A stretch of DNA of 64,000 nt, taken from the NCBI GenBank assembly GCA_002083775.1, contig MTEI01000003.1:62001-126000 (forward strand). The letters run 5' to 3'. The notes under the pieces are model-generated. The model was not told the DNA's origin, ran no database searches, and saw only the letters and a list, made by a program, of their open reading frames with translations. Below, piece after piece: positions 27,151 to 35,513 of the stretch (position 1 is its first letter; each line of letters starts with the position of its first letter). Source of the stretch: Rhodoferax ferrireducens (lineage in GTDB: Bacteria; Pseudomonadota; Gammaproteobacteria; Burkholderiales; Burkholderiaceae_C). The translations under genes were made by a program, and so were the position numbers.

Positions 27151-28722
27151 ATGACTGACACGTCTCCTGTTGCAGCCCGTCCAGGCGCCACCCCGCGCCC
27201 GCTGGAGGTGGCGTTGCTGGCGTCCGTGTTTGTGGTGTCGGCCTGCGGGCTGGTGTACGAGCTGGCAGCGGGGGCGCTGGCGTCTTACCTGCTGGGCGAC
27301 TCGGTGCTGCAGTTTTCCACCATCATCGGCACCTACCTGTTTGCCATGGGTGTCGGTTCGTATTTGTCGCGGTTCTTCGAGCGCCAGTTGCCTGCGCATT
27401 TTTTACGCATCGAACTGCTGGTGGCCCTGATTGGCGGAGCGCTTCCAGCTCTGTTATTCATCGCTAACGCCGCCGTTCCAGGTGCGTTTCGCGGGCTGCT
27501 TTACGGTCTGGTGCTGCTGGTGGGCACGCTGGTGGGGCTGGAGATTCCGCTGGTCATGCGCATCCTCAAGCGCAACGTGGCACTGAAAGACCTGGTATCA
27601 CAGGTGCTGACCTTTGACTACCTGGGCGCGCTGGTGGTGTCGCTGGCGTTTCCGCTGGTGCTGGTGCCGCAGCTCGGGCTGATTCGCACCGGGCTGTTGT
27701 TTGGCCTGATGAACGCGGGTGTGGCGGTGTGGGCGCTATGGCTGTTTCGCTTTGAGCTGCGCCAGTTTGCCGCCCACGCCACTGCCTGTGGGCTGACGCT
27801 GGCCGCATTGGCGGCGGGCATGGCCGGTGCGGACCACCTCACCACCTGGGCTGAAGACAAGCTGTACCAGGACCGTGCGGTTTTCGCCCAGACCACGCCC
27901 TACCAGCGCATTGTGGTCACCCACGCGCCGGGCGAGGGCCGCGCGGGCTACAGGCTGTTTCTCAACGGCAACCTGCAGTTTGCCCAAAGCGACGAATACC
28001 GCTACCACGAGGCGCTGGTACATCCGGTGATGGCCGGCTACGCAGCGCTGGGCGCGCCCAAAAAGGTGGCTGTGCTGGGCGGTGGCGACGGCATGGCCGT
28101 GCGCGAAATCCTCAAATACGCGGGCGTGGAAAGTATCACGCTGGTGGAGCTGGACCCGGCCATGAGCCAGCTGTTCACCACCCAGCCAGTGCTCAGCGCT
28201 CTCAATGCGCAAGCACTGCAGTCGCCCAAGGTCAAGGTGGTCAATGCCGACGCCTTCAGCTGGCTGGAACAAACGCCCGAGGTGTTTAACGTGATCGTGG
28301 TGGATTTCCCGGACCCGACCAACTTCAACATCGGCAAGCTGTACACCAATTCTTTTTACGCCCTGCTGGACAAACACCTGGCCGCCAGTGGTTACGCGGT
28401 GATCCAGACCACCTCGCCGCTGGTGGCGCGACAGAGTTTCTGGACCGTGGTGAGCACCATCGAATCAGTGGGTTTGACGGCCACGCCGTACCACGCGCAT
28501 GTGCCGAGTTTTGGCGAATGGGGCTTTGTGGTGGCCAGCCGCAGGCCATATCGGCTGCCGACCCGTCTGCCAGCGGGGCTGCGGTTCCTGAATTTACAGA
28601 GTTTGCCCGCTTTATTTGACTTTCCGCTGGACATGGCGCGCTTGCCTGCTGAGGTGAACCGCCTGTCCAACCAGGTGCTGGTGACCACTTACGAGGCCGA
28701 GTGGGGCCGCGTCGCCCACTGA
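27151..28722 (+). CDS. Membrane-anchored polyamine aminopropyltransferase (spermidine synthase-like)
   Basis: 523 residues. Residues 20-215 hold about seven hydrophobic helices (LLASVFVVSACGLVYELAAGALASYLLG opens them). Residues 245-490 are a spermidine-synthase domain: YQRIVVT, LFLNGNLQFAQSDEYRYHEALVHP, VAVLGGGDGMAVREILKY (decarboxy-SAM site), LVELDPA and VIVVDFPDPTNFNIGKLYT (catalytic Asp). Such fusions put the aminopropyl transfer at the membrane. Context (DUF350, SPFH, FAD amine-oxidase-like protein) suggests envelope-linked polyamine chemistry, which is inference. Confidence 0.9.
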   Translation: MTDTSPVAARPGATPRPLEVALLASVFVVSACGLVYELAAGALASYLLGDSVLQFSTIIGTYLFAMGVGSYLSRFFERQLPAHFLRIELLVALIGGALPALLFIANAAVPGAFRGLLYGLVLLVGTLVGLEIPLVMRILKRNVALKDLVSQVLTFDYLGALVVSLAFPLVLVPQLGLIRTGLLFGLMNAGVAVWALWLFRFELRQFAAHATACGLTLAALAAGMAGADHLTTWAEDKLYQDRAVFAQTTPYQRIVVTHAPGEGRAGYRLFLNGNLQFAQSDEYRYHEALVHPVMAGYAALGAPKKVAVLGGGDGMAVREILKYAGVESITLVELDPAMSQLFTTQPVLSALNAQALQSPKVKVVNADAFSWLEQTPEVFNVIVVDFPDPTNFNIGKLYTNSFYALLDKHLAASGYAVIQTTSPLVARQSFWTVVSTIESVGLTATPYHAHVPSFGEWGFVVASRRPYRLPTRLPAGLRFLNLQSLPALFDFPLDMARLPAEVNRLSNQVLVTTYEAEWGRVAH

Positions 28723-28729
28723 AGGGTGG

Positions 28730-29224
28730 TTAAAACACCGCCACCGAACGGATGCCCAGCGCAAACGGCCCGGCCTGCGCGTTGGCAATCATCCAACCCA
28801 CCTGACACACCCGCTCCGGCTGCAGCCGTGGCGCGCGCGGCACCAGCCGCCCGCGGTAGGTGGGCGTCATGCTGGCGACCAACACGCTCACCTCGGCCCA
28901 GACACCCGCAGGCGGCTGAAAACTGGCCTGGTAAGTCAGGCCGTCAAACGCGGCGTCGGTGCGCAGGTTGAACTTGTAGCGCTTGCCGTCACCCAGCACA
29001 CTCAGGGCATAACCCGCCGCGCCGGTACGCGCCAGAATCCGTGTGGCGGCCCGCACCGAGGCAAAACCGCCGTTGTTTTGCAGCGAAACCTCGCCCTCAA
29101 ACACCGCCCAGCCTTCAGCGTCCAGCCTGAAGCGGCTGCTGGACAAACCGCCCATCACCTGGTCGTTGATCGGCTGCCAGGGCGCGCAGGCAGCTACAGT
29201 GTCGAAATTGAGAACATGAACCAT
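28730..29224 (-). CDS. CIA30-family protein
   Basis: 164 residues from ATG 29224. WQPINDQVMGGLSSSRFRLDAEGWAVFEGEVSLQNNGGFASVR is the start of the CIA30 (complex I intermediate-associated protein 30) fold, a galactose-binding-like beta sandwich; GLTYQASFQPP and QVGWMIANAQAGPFALGIRSV end it. In bacteria the role is not established. It is convergent with the spermidine synthase gene (7 bases) and divergent from greB. The 45 residues upstream in the longer frame overlap the greB region and look non-coding. Confidence 0.82.
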   Translation of the reverse strand: MVHVLNFDTVAACAPWQPINDQVMGGLSSSRFRLDAEGWAVFEGEVSLQNNGGFASVRAATRILARTGAAGYALSVLGDGKRYKFNLRTDAAFDGLTYQASFQPPAGVWAEVSVLVASMTPTYRGRLVPRAPRLQPERVCQVGWMIANAQAGPFALGIRSVAVF

Positions 29225-29279
29225 GATGGCTGCATTGTGGGGGTTTTCCGGGCGTTCATCACAGCGGGGCAAACACAGC

Positions 29280-29840
29280 ATGAGCAAGGCATTCACCAAA
29301 GAAACTGACAACGATGACGACGACGAGTTGCGCCTGCCGCCACTGCCCGCCGGGGGCAAAAATTACATCACCCCGCAAGGCTTTGCCACGCTGCGCGCCG
29401 AGCTCAAAGAGCTGGTGGAGGTAGAGCGCCCGAAGATCGTCGAGGTGGTGCACTGGGCCGCCAGCAACGGCGACCGCTCCGAGAACGGCGACTACCACTA
29501 CGGCAAAAAACGCCTGCGCGAGATCGACCGGCGCATCCGCTTCCTGATCAAACGCCTGGAAATTGCCGTGGTGGCCGACCCGGCACTGCACCATGGCCAC
29601 ACGCAAATTTTCTTCGGTGCCACGGTGACCTATGTGGACGAGGAAGATGTGCAGCGCACAGTGAAGATCGTCGGCATTGACGAAGCCAACAGCGCGGCCG
29701 GTGAAGTGAGCTGGATTTCCCCCATCGCCCGCACCTTGCTCAAAGCGCATGAGGGCGATGTGCTCAAGCTGGTGATGCCCGACCGGGTGGATGAGATTGA
29801 GGTGTTGCGGGTGAGCTACCCGGCGCCGCAGGCGAGGTGA
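29280..29840 (+). CDS. greB: Transcription elongation factor GreB
   Basis: 186 residues from ATG 29280. The coiled-coil N-terminus (GFATLRAELKELVEVERPKIVEVVHWAASNGDRSENGDYHYGKKRLREIDRRIRFLIKRLE) carries the two acidic tip residues that stimulate RNA polymerase transcript cleavage. The FKBP-like C-domain follows (FFGATVTYVDEED, GEVSWISPIARTLLKAHEGD). The HYGKKRLREIDRR pattern is GreB rather than GreA. An acidic N-terminal stretch (ETDNDDDDELRLPPL) is longer than in E. coli GreB. Confidence 0.94.
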   Translation: MSKAFTKETDNDDDDELRLPPLPAGGKNYITPQGFATLRAELKELVEVERPKIVEVVHWAASNGDRSENGDYHYGKKRLREIDRRIRFLIKRLEIAVVADPALHHGHTQIFFGATVTYVDEEDVQRTVKIVGIDEANSAAGEVSWISPIARTLLKAHEGDVLKLVMPDRVDEIEVLRVSYPAPQAR

Positions 29841-29872
29841 TGAGGGTTCAGAGGCGGTTCAGGCCTGACGGG

Positions 29873-29887
29873 CACGCCGACGGCGTG
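29873..29887 (+). terminator. Weak hairpin after greB
   Basis: Six-bp stem CACGCC / GGCGTG with a 3-base loop, 33 bases after the greB stop. A T-run (TTTTT) follows about 10 bases later rather than at once, so the terminator call is weak. Confidence 0.35.
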
Positions 29888-29913
29888 AGAGTTAGTTTTT
29901 ACAGAATAGTGCG

Positions 29914-29936
29914 TTTTGGCGCAAAATGCGCCAAAA
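29914..29936. promoter_or_regulatory. Palindromic operator before the ParD-like antitoxin
   Basis: Perfect 10-bp arms TTTTGGCGCA / TGCGCCAAAA around AAA. It ends just before the AAGGAG ribosome-binding site of the antitoxin gene. This is the expected place for an antitoxin to bind and repress its own operon; the binding itself is inferred. Confidence 0.6.
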
Positions 29937-29949
29937 AGGAGAATTTTCA

Positions 29950-30288
29950 ATGAACACACCTGCCGTCAGTTTTTCATCTGTCAAGTTGTCGAGTTCACTG
30001 GTCCAGCAGGCGCGTGAGGCGGCCCAGCCCATGCGCCGCTCCGTTGCCGGGCAGGTTGAGTACTGGGCCACTTTGGGGCGCGTGGTAGAGCACAGCGGCC
30101 TGACCGTGCAAGAGGCCCGTGAAGCCATAGAGCAGTATGAGGCAGCTGCTCGGCAAAAACACATCGACACCACCTTGGACGATATCGAGGCCCGGTTTAC
30201 CTCTGCCAGCAGCCAGGGCAGCCTGGCCGACAAGGTGCGTGAGGTGGTTTTGAGCAACCGGGCGATGGCCGCACAGACCCCCTTGTGA
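29950..30288 (+). CDS. ParD-like antitoxin
   Basis: 112 residues from ATG 29950, with AAGGAG 8 bases upstream. VKLSSSLVQQAREAAQPMRRSVAGQVEYWATLGRVVEHSGLTVQEAREAIE fits the ParD_like family: a ribbon-helix-helix-type region with SVAGQVEYWA(T/R)LGR. A coiled C-terminal half follows. A palindrome lies directly upstream, consistent with autoregulation. The stop overlaps the GTG start of a zeta-toxin-like gene (GTGA), the usual partner of this antitoxin type. Confidence 0.8.
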   Translation: MNTPAVSFSSVKLSSSLVQQAREAAQPMRRSVAGQVEYWATLGRVVEHSGLTVQEAREAIEQYEAAARQKHIDTTLDDIEARFTSASSQGSLADKVREVVLSNRAMAAQTPL

Positions 30289-30698
30289 GCGCCGCAGTGG
30301 CACAGCTTTACCTGCTGGCAGACCCCAACGGTGCGGGCAAGTCCACCCTGTACCGTGCGGCGCAGCAACACAGCTACGGGGTTGTGCTGCTGGTGGTCTG
30401 CCTGGATGAGCCAGAGCGGCTGTTGCCACGTGTGTTGGGCCGCGTGCGCGAAGGTGGGCATGGCGTGCCTGCGCAGCGTGTTCTCAGCCGATATCCGCGA
30501 ACTCTTCAAAACCTGATTCACGCCGTCCGCCTGGCAGATCTGGCACTGTTGTATGACACAGGTACAACATCGCCCGATGACATCAGCCCACCCCTGCTGG
30601 TGGCAACTTGTCGGGGTCAGAAAACAACGGTCCTGGCACCGGACTTGCCCGCATGGGCTCGACAGGTATTGCAGGTAGGCCAGATGCCAAACGTATGA
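30285..30698 (+). pseudogene. Internally deleted zeta-toxin-like kinase
   Basis: 137 residues in an unbroken frame starting at GTG 30285. The P-loop LLADPNGAGKST is intact, and the distal part GVVLLVVCLDEPERLLPRVLGRVREGGHGVP...RYPRTLQNL matches the second half of zeta-toxin-like kinases. Joining them is RAAQQHSYG. The middle of the fold (normally about 60-80 residues, including the substrate-binding ETTLS-type segment) is missing. The length is well short of the usual 190 or so. The toxin is probably inactive while the antitoxin is intact; the frame is preserved, so a residual role cannot be excluded. Confidence 0.7.
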
Positions 30699-30708
30699 GC
30701 AGTGCCGC

Positions 30709-32358
30709 ATGTCGTTGGCGCAACTAGATCGCCGTCATTTCCTGCTGTCCGGCATGGGCGCCGCGCTGCCCTTGCTGGGCTGCCAGCCAGTCAGCAGCAC
30801 GGCGCACATCCAGGGCGGCTTCACCGGCATAGACCACACGCGCGGCCACCTGCTGCAGCCAGCGGCCCAATCCGCCAGCGCCAGCACTTGGCCCGCACCC
30901 AGCCTCACCCGGCGTACCGACGTGCTCATTGCAGGGGGAGGCGTTGCCGGTCTCGCAGCTGCACGGGCCTTGCGACTAAAAGGCATTGAAGACTTTGCCC
31001 TGCTGGAGCTGGAAGACGAGGCCGGCGGTAACGCGCGCGGTGGCACGGTGGGCGGCTTACCCTGCCCGCTGGGCGCGCATTACCTGCCCGTGCCCAGCGA
31101 CGATGCGCCCGAGGTGCAAGACTTGCTGGAAGAATTTGGCCTGCGCACGCGCCAAGCTGGCCGTTGGGTTTATGACGAGCGCCACCTGTGCCACAGCCCA
31201 CAAGAGCGGCTGTATTTCAATGGCAGCTGGCAAGAAGGCCTGCTGCCACTCAACGGCGTCAGCGCGCAAACGCTGGCGCAGTACCAGAAGTTTTCCGCTC
31301 TGGTGGCACAGTTGCAGCAACTGGCCCGCTGGAATGTTCCTATAAGAAATCGGCCTCTAGCCCATATTCAGAAAGGGCTAGCAGCTATCACCTTTGATTC
31401 TTACCTGAGTCAGCAAGGCTTGACTGACCCGCACCTGCGCTGGTACCTGGACTACTGCTGCCGCGACGATTACGGCGCGGGCATCGGCGTGGTGTCGGCC
31501 TGGGCGGGCATCCATTACTTTGCCAGCCGCCACGGTTTCTCCGCGCCAGGTATGGAAACGCAGGAATCGGATGGCCTGCTCACCTGGCCCGAAGGCAATG
31601 CCTGGCTCACCCGTCGCCTGGCCGCGCCGCTGCAGAGCCGCCTGCACACCGGTCGCGTGGTGCTGCGCATGGCCAACGTCAAACACGGCGTCGAGGTGGA
31701 CGCCTTCAACACCAGCACCCAAACTGTGGAGCGCTGGCAGGCTCGCCGCGCCATCATGGCGCTGCCGATCTTTGTGGCTGCGCGCGTGGTGCAAAACCCG
31801 CCCGACTGGCTGCGTGAAGCTGCCGCACAAACGGTGTACGCCCCCTGGCTGGTGGCCAATATCCATATCCGCGCCGCGCTGGACGACCGCCCCGGCGCGC
31901 CGCCGAGTTGGGACAGCGTCATTTACGGCAGCCCGCAGACCACCCCCGGCCTGGGCTACGTGGACGCCAGCCACCAGCGCCTGCAAACCGTGCCCGGTGC
32001 CACCGTGTTGACACATTACCGCGCGCTCGGCGACCTGGGTTTGTCTGGCCGCCAGATGCTGCTGGACACGCCCTGGGCCAACTGGCGCGATGCCATCGTG
32101 GCCGAACTGTCAGTGCCGCACCCCGATCTGGCCGCCAAAGTCACCCGCATCGACATCATCCGCTATGGTCATGCGATGGCGGTGCCTGTGCCCAGGAAAA
32201 ATGGTCAAATTGGCATCCAGACATTATTGAGAAAGGGTCAGCAGCTATCAAAAAGTTCTAACGCAACGCTTGCCCATGATCGACTGGCTTTTGCGCATAG
32301 CGACTGGGCGGGTTACTCGGTGTTTGAGGAAGCCTTCACGCTGGGGCATACGGCGTGA
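30709..32358 (+). CDS. FAD-dependent amine oxidase-like protein, exported, with two repeat-encoded inserts
   Basis: 549 residues. The N-terminus RRHFLLSGMGAALPLLGC looks like a Tat signal with a lipobox. The FAD Rossmann motif LIAGGGVAGLAAARALRLKG and LELEDEAGGNARGG (flavin amine oxidase family) follow at residues 65-110. The C-terminus DRLAFAHSDWAGYSVFEEAF matches the FAD-closing motif. Two segments, about residues 211-228 and 498-516, are encoded by copies of the dispersed repeat and do not look like family sequence. The substrate is unknown; proximity to the membrane spermidine synthase suggests an amine or polyamine. Confidence 0.8.
   Translation: MSLAQLDRRHFLLSGMGAALPLLGCQPVSSTAHIQGGFTGIDHTRGHLLQPAAQSASASTWPAPSLTRRTDVLIAGGGVAGLAAARALRLKGIEDFALLELEDEAGGNARGGTVGGLPCPLGAHYLPVPSDDAPEVQDLLEEFGLRTRQAGRWVYDERHLCHSPQERLYFNGSWQEGLLPLNGVSAQTLAQYQKFSALVAQLQQLARWNVPIRNRPLAHIQKGLAAITFDSYLSQQGLTDPHLRWYLDYCCRDDYGAGIGVVSAWAGIHYFASRHGFSAPGMETQESDGLLTWPEGNAWLTRRLAAPLQSRLHTGRVVLRMANVKHGVEVDAFNTSTQTVERWQARRAIMALPIFVAARVVQNPPDWLREAAAQTVYAPWLVANIHIRAALDDRPGAPPSWDSVIYGSPQTTPGLGYVDASHQRLQTVPGATVLTHYRALGDLGLSGRQMLLDTPWANWRDAIVAELSVPHPDLAAKVTRIDIIRYGHAMAVPVPRKNGQIGIQTLLRKGQQLSKSSNATLAHDRLAFAHSDWAGYSVFEEAFTLGHTA
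31341..31390 (+). repeat. Dispersed repeat copy 6, in frame inside the FAD protein gene
   Basis: GGCCTCTAGCCCATATT, CAGAAAGGGCTAGCAGCTATCA. It is read as RPLAHIQKGLAAI without a stop. The reading frame across it differs by one base from that of copy 7. Confidence 0.9.
32201..32254 (+). repeat. Dispersed repeat copy 7, in frame inside the FAD protein gene
   Basis: CATCCAGACATTATTG, AGAAAGGGTCAGCAGCTATCAAAAA. It is read as IQTLLRKGQQLSKS, in the same register as the murU copy. It lies between VPVPRK and NATLAHDRLAFAHSDW, just before the C-terminal FAD motif. Confidence 0.85.
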
Positions 32359-32404
32359 CAGGCGCACAGGCACTTTTCGCGTTGACTGGCGGCAAGCAGC
32401 GCCC

Positions 32405-32644
32405 CTACATCACCCAGGCCTCAAGGCGGAAGCTGGCAGCACAGGCCCTGACTTCCTTCATCTGCCCATGACCGGGAAGCACCTTGGTATCAACCGTTTC
32501 CACCGTCCCAAAATAGTGGCGGTGATGGTAGCCGTGCTGGTTGTCGTAGCCCACGACGCGCCCGTTGTCGCCGCTGTGCAATGCATGTTTGATGCTGTGG
32601 GGATCGTCCATGATTTTCCTGTCAGCCACGATCAATACCATCAC
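32405..32644 (-). CDS. Small TumE-like (DUF6516) frame, probably an orphan or relic
   Basis: Up to 79 codons. The segment GRVVGYDNQHGYHHRHYFGTVETV resembles the conserved YDN.HG.HHRH core of TumE-type toxin-antitoxin proteins. The start lacks the usual N-terminal strands and the end reads VRACAASFRLEAWVM, unlike the family. No partner antitoxin is visible on either side. It fills most of the 394 bases between the FAD gene and the GNAT gene. Similarity is from memory and weak. Confidence 0.35.
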   Translation of the reverse strand: MMVLIVADRKIMDDPHSIKHALHSGDNGRVVGYDNQHGYHHRHYFGTVETVDTKVLPGHGQMKEVRACAASFRLEAWVM

Positions 32645-32752
32645 GGCTGGTCAGGCTGAGTGGCTCATGATGCGGCTGACAGGTCGCGTGCCAAGCCATT
32701 GCACCAAACAGCCTGCTCAGGTAAGCTGGACGCCAGAATTAGGGGGTTCAAA

Positions 32753-33253
32753 ATGATCATCCGCCATGAAACAGCTTCTGACATCGACGCCATTTCAGAA
32801 GTCACCATCGCCGCCTTCCAGACGCTGGCCATCAGCCAGCACACCGAGCAATTCATCATCCACGCGTTGCGCCAAGCCGAAGCGTTGACCATTTCACTGG
32901 TGGCAGAGTCTGGTGGCCAGGTGATGGGGCATATTGCCTTCTCGCCCCTCACCATGTCGGATGGCAGCGCCGACTGGTATGGCCTTGGGCCGATATCTGT
33001 GTGGCCGCAAAACCAGCGCCAAGGCATTGGAAAATCCCTGATGCATGAAGGCCTGTCAGACCTGAAAGCTATGGGCGCCAAAGGGTGCGCGCTGGTGGGT
33101 GATCCCCATTACTACCAGCGCTTTGGGTTCAGAAATATCCCTGGCTTGATGCATGAAGGCATTCCGCAGGAATATTTTCTCGCCTTGCCGTTTGATGACG
33201 CCACGCCGCAAGGCACGGTTAAATTTCATCGGGCATTCACCGCCACGGCTTGA
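32753..33253 (+). CDS. GNAT family N-acetyltransferase (YhbS-like)
   Basis: 166 residues from ATG 32753. IIRHETASDIDAISEVTIAAFQ is the usual GNAT start, and WYGLGPISVWPQNQRQGIGKSLMHEGLSDLKAMGAKGCALVGDPHYYQRFGF holds the acetyl-CoA pyrophosphate loop (RQGIGKSL) and the YxRFGF strand typical of YhbS-type proteins. The acceptor substrate is unknown. It precedes ppk1 by 88 bases on the same strand. Confidence 0.88.
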   Translation: MIIRHETASDIDAISEVTIAAFQTLAISQHTEQFIIHALRQAEALTISLVAESGGQVMGHIAFSPLTMSDGSADWYGLGPISVWPQNQRQGIGKSLMHEGLSDLKAMGAKGCALVGDPHYYQRFGFRNIPGLMHEGIPQEYFLALPFDDATPQGTVKFHRAFTATA

Positions 33254-33282
33254 GGGCAAGCCCGCTTGCCAGCGACACACTG

Positions 33283-33300
33283 TTGTCATCAAAATGACAT
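33283..33300 (+). promoter_or_regulatory. Weak Pho box-like site upstream of ppk1
   Basis: TTGTCAT-CAAA-ATGACAT has the 7+4+7 Pho box spacing but the second half departs from CTGTCAT at two positions; it is also a palindrome (TGTCAT / ATGACA). It lies 42 bases before the ppk1 start. Support comes mainly from the stronger Pho boxes elsewhere in this window. Confidence 0.35.
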
Positions 33301-33341
33301 ACCGCACTGCCACACTTTGACGATAACCCACCCAGGCCCGC

Positions 33342-35513
33342 ATGACTGATACCGCCCCAACCCCCATCGCCGAACCGGTTCCCGTTGCCCCCGTCCCGGC
33401 TCCCGCCAAAGCGAAGGTCAAGGTCAAAGCCAAACCGCTTCCAGCCCCCAAACCGGTGGACACCAGCTGGCTTGACCGCGACGTGAGCCTGCTGGCCTTC
33501 AACGCGCGGGTGTTGCATTGGGCCAAAAAGACCGATGTGCCGCTGCTCGAGCGCCTGCGTTACCTCACCATCGTCTCCTCCAATCTGGATGAGTTTTTTG
33601 AGGTGCGTGCTGCGCTGTATACCAGCCTGGCCAAACCCAAAGCCGCCCTGAGCGCCATTGACGCGCAGGCCCAAGAGGCGCTGAGCCACGCTGCGCACCT
33701 GCTCGTGGAAGAGCAATACGCGTTGTACAACGAGGTGCTGATGCCCGCGCTGGCCAAAGAGGGCGTGCGCGTCATTCCGCACGGCGAGCGTTCCCAGGCG
33801 CAGCAGCGCTGGGTGAAATCTTTTTTTGAGCGTGAGGTGCGCCCCTTGCTGCTGCCGGTGGGGCTGGACCCGGCGCACCCGTTTCCGCAGGTGGCCAACA
33901 AGTCGCTGAACTTCATCGTGCACCTGTCGGGCCACGATGCTTTTGGCCGTGAGAACGACATCGCCATTGTCAAGGTGCCGCGCAGCTTGCCGCGTTTTAT
34001 CCGCTTGCCAGACACGCTCGCGGGCAAGCGCACGCTGTTTGTGTCGATCTCCAGCGTGATCCGCGCGCATCTCAAAGACATGTTTCCGGGCCGTGTGGTG
34101 GGCAACTTCTCGCAGTTCCGCGTGACCCGCCACTCGGATTTGTCGGTGGACGAAGAAGACGTCAAAAACCTGCGCACCGCGCTGCGCCAGGGTCTGGTGC
34201 ACCGCAACTACGGTCAGGCCGTGCGTCTGGAGGTGTCGGCGGGCTGTGCCGAGCATTTGGCCGACCTGCTGCTGCGCCAGTTTGAGCTGCCGGTGTCTGC
34301 CCTGTACCGGGTGCACGGCCCGGTGAACCTGGTGCGCCTGAATCAGCTGATTGACCTGATTGACCAACCCAAGTGGCTGTGGCCACGTTATGAGGCCAGC
34401 TTTCCGTTGCAGCTGTCCACCAACACCCCCATTTTTGAGCAGCTGGCCGAGGGTGATGTGCTCATCCACCAGCCGTACGAGAGTTTTGACGGCGTGCTGG
34501 CCTTCCTGCGCGAAGCGGTGATGGACCCGCAGGTGCTGGCCATCAAGCAAACCATTTACCGCACCGGTTCCGATTCGGTGTTGATGGAGCTGCTGCACCA
34601 GGCGGTGCAACGCGGCAAAGAGGTCACCGTGGTGGTGGAGCTCAAAGCCCGCTTTGACGAAGAAGCCAACATCAACTGGGCCGAAAAGCTGGAATATGTG
34701 GGCGCGCAGGTGGTGTACGGCATTGTTGGCCTGAAAACGCACGCCAAGATGCTGCTGGTGTCGCGCCGCGAGGGCCGCAATATCCGCCGCTACGCGCACC
34801 TGTCCACCGGCAACTACAACCCCAAAACGGCGCGCCTCTACACCGACCTGAGCTACCTCACCGCCAACCCCAAGCTCACCGCCGACATGGAAACCGTGTT
34901 TGGCCTGCTGGCCAACCAGAGCCGCATCCCCAAGCTCAGCAAGATGATCATGGCGCCATTTCACTTGCAGCGCGGCCTGATCGACTGGATCGACAAGGTG
35001 GCCAAGGCCGCTGCGCAAGGCGTGCCCGGGCGCATCACCCTGAAGATGAACAGCCTGACCGACGAGAAGCTGATGGAGGCGCTGGTGTGCGCTTCTCAAG
35101 CCGGGGTAGAGGTGGATCTGATCGTGCGCGGCGCCTGCATGTTGCCGGCCCAGCGCCCCGGCTTCACCGACCACATTCGGGTGCGCAGCATCATTGGCCG
35201 TTTTCTGGAGCACTCCAGGGTGTTTTACTTCCAGACGGGCACCGAGGAAGCGCTGTACCTGTCCAGCGCCGACTGGATGAACCGCAACATGCTGCGCCGC
35301 GTGGAGCTGGCCTGGCCGGTAGAAGATGCAACGCTGCGCGCGCGCATTGTCAACGAGTGTTTGACCATGTACCTCCATGACCATGTGGACGCCTGGTCAA
35401 TGGCGCCCGACGGCAGCTACCACCAGGTGCCGCCCGCCCGCAGCACGGGCAAGGCCAAGGCGGCGCTTGGTGCGCAAAACAAGTTGATGGCACTTTATAC
35501 CGCCAAGCCCTGA
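33342..35513 (+). CDS. ppk1: Polyphosphate kinase 1
   Basis: 723 residues. A Pro/Ala/Lys-rich extension (residues 1-38) precedes the PPK1 N-domain (SWLDRDVSLLAFNARVLHWA). The phospholipase-D-like catalytic half has VGLKTHAKMLLVSRREG, with the phosphorylated His, and RRYAHLSTGNYNPKTARLYTDLSYLT. It makes polyphosphate from ATP, reversibly. It is followed by sixA and, convergently, by ppx, the polyphosphate-degrading enzyme, so synthesis and breakdown genes lie together. Confidence 0.96.
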   Translation: MTDTAPTPIAEPVPVAPVPAPAKAKVKVKAKPLPAPKPVDTSWLDRDVSLLAFNARVLHWAKKTDVPLLERLRYLTIVSSNLDEFFEVRAALYTSLAKPKAALSAIDAQAQEALSHAAHLLVEEQYALYNEVLMPALAKEGVRVIPHGERSQAQQRWVKSFFEREVRPLLLPVGLDPAHPFPQVANKSLNFIVHLSGHDAFGRENDIAIVKVPRSLPRFIRLPDTLAGKRTLFVSISSVIRAHLKDMFPGRVVGNFSQFRVTRHSDLSVDEEDVKNLRTALRQGLVHRNYGQAVRLEVSAGCAEHLADLLLRQFELPVSALYRVHGPVNLVRLNQLIDLIDQPKWLWPRYEASFPLQLSTNTPIFEQLAEGDVLIHQPYESFDGVLAFLREAVMDPQVLAIKQTIYRTGSDSVLMELLHQAVQRGKEVTVVVELKARFDEEANINWAEKLEYVGAQVVYGIVGLKTHAKMLLVSRREGRNIRRYAHLSTGNYNPKTARLYTDLSYLTANPKLTADMETVFGLLANQSRIPKLSKMIMAPFHLQRGLIDWIDKVAKAAAQGVPGRITLKMNSLTDEKLMEALVCASQAGVEVDLIVRGACMLPAQRPGFTDHIRVRSIIGRFLEHSRVFYFQTGTEEALYLSSADWMNRNMLRRVELAWPVEDATLRARIVNECLTMYLHDHVDAWSMAPDGSYHQVPPARSTGKAKAALGAQNKLMALYTAKP

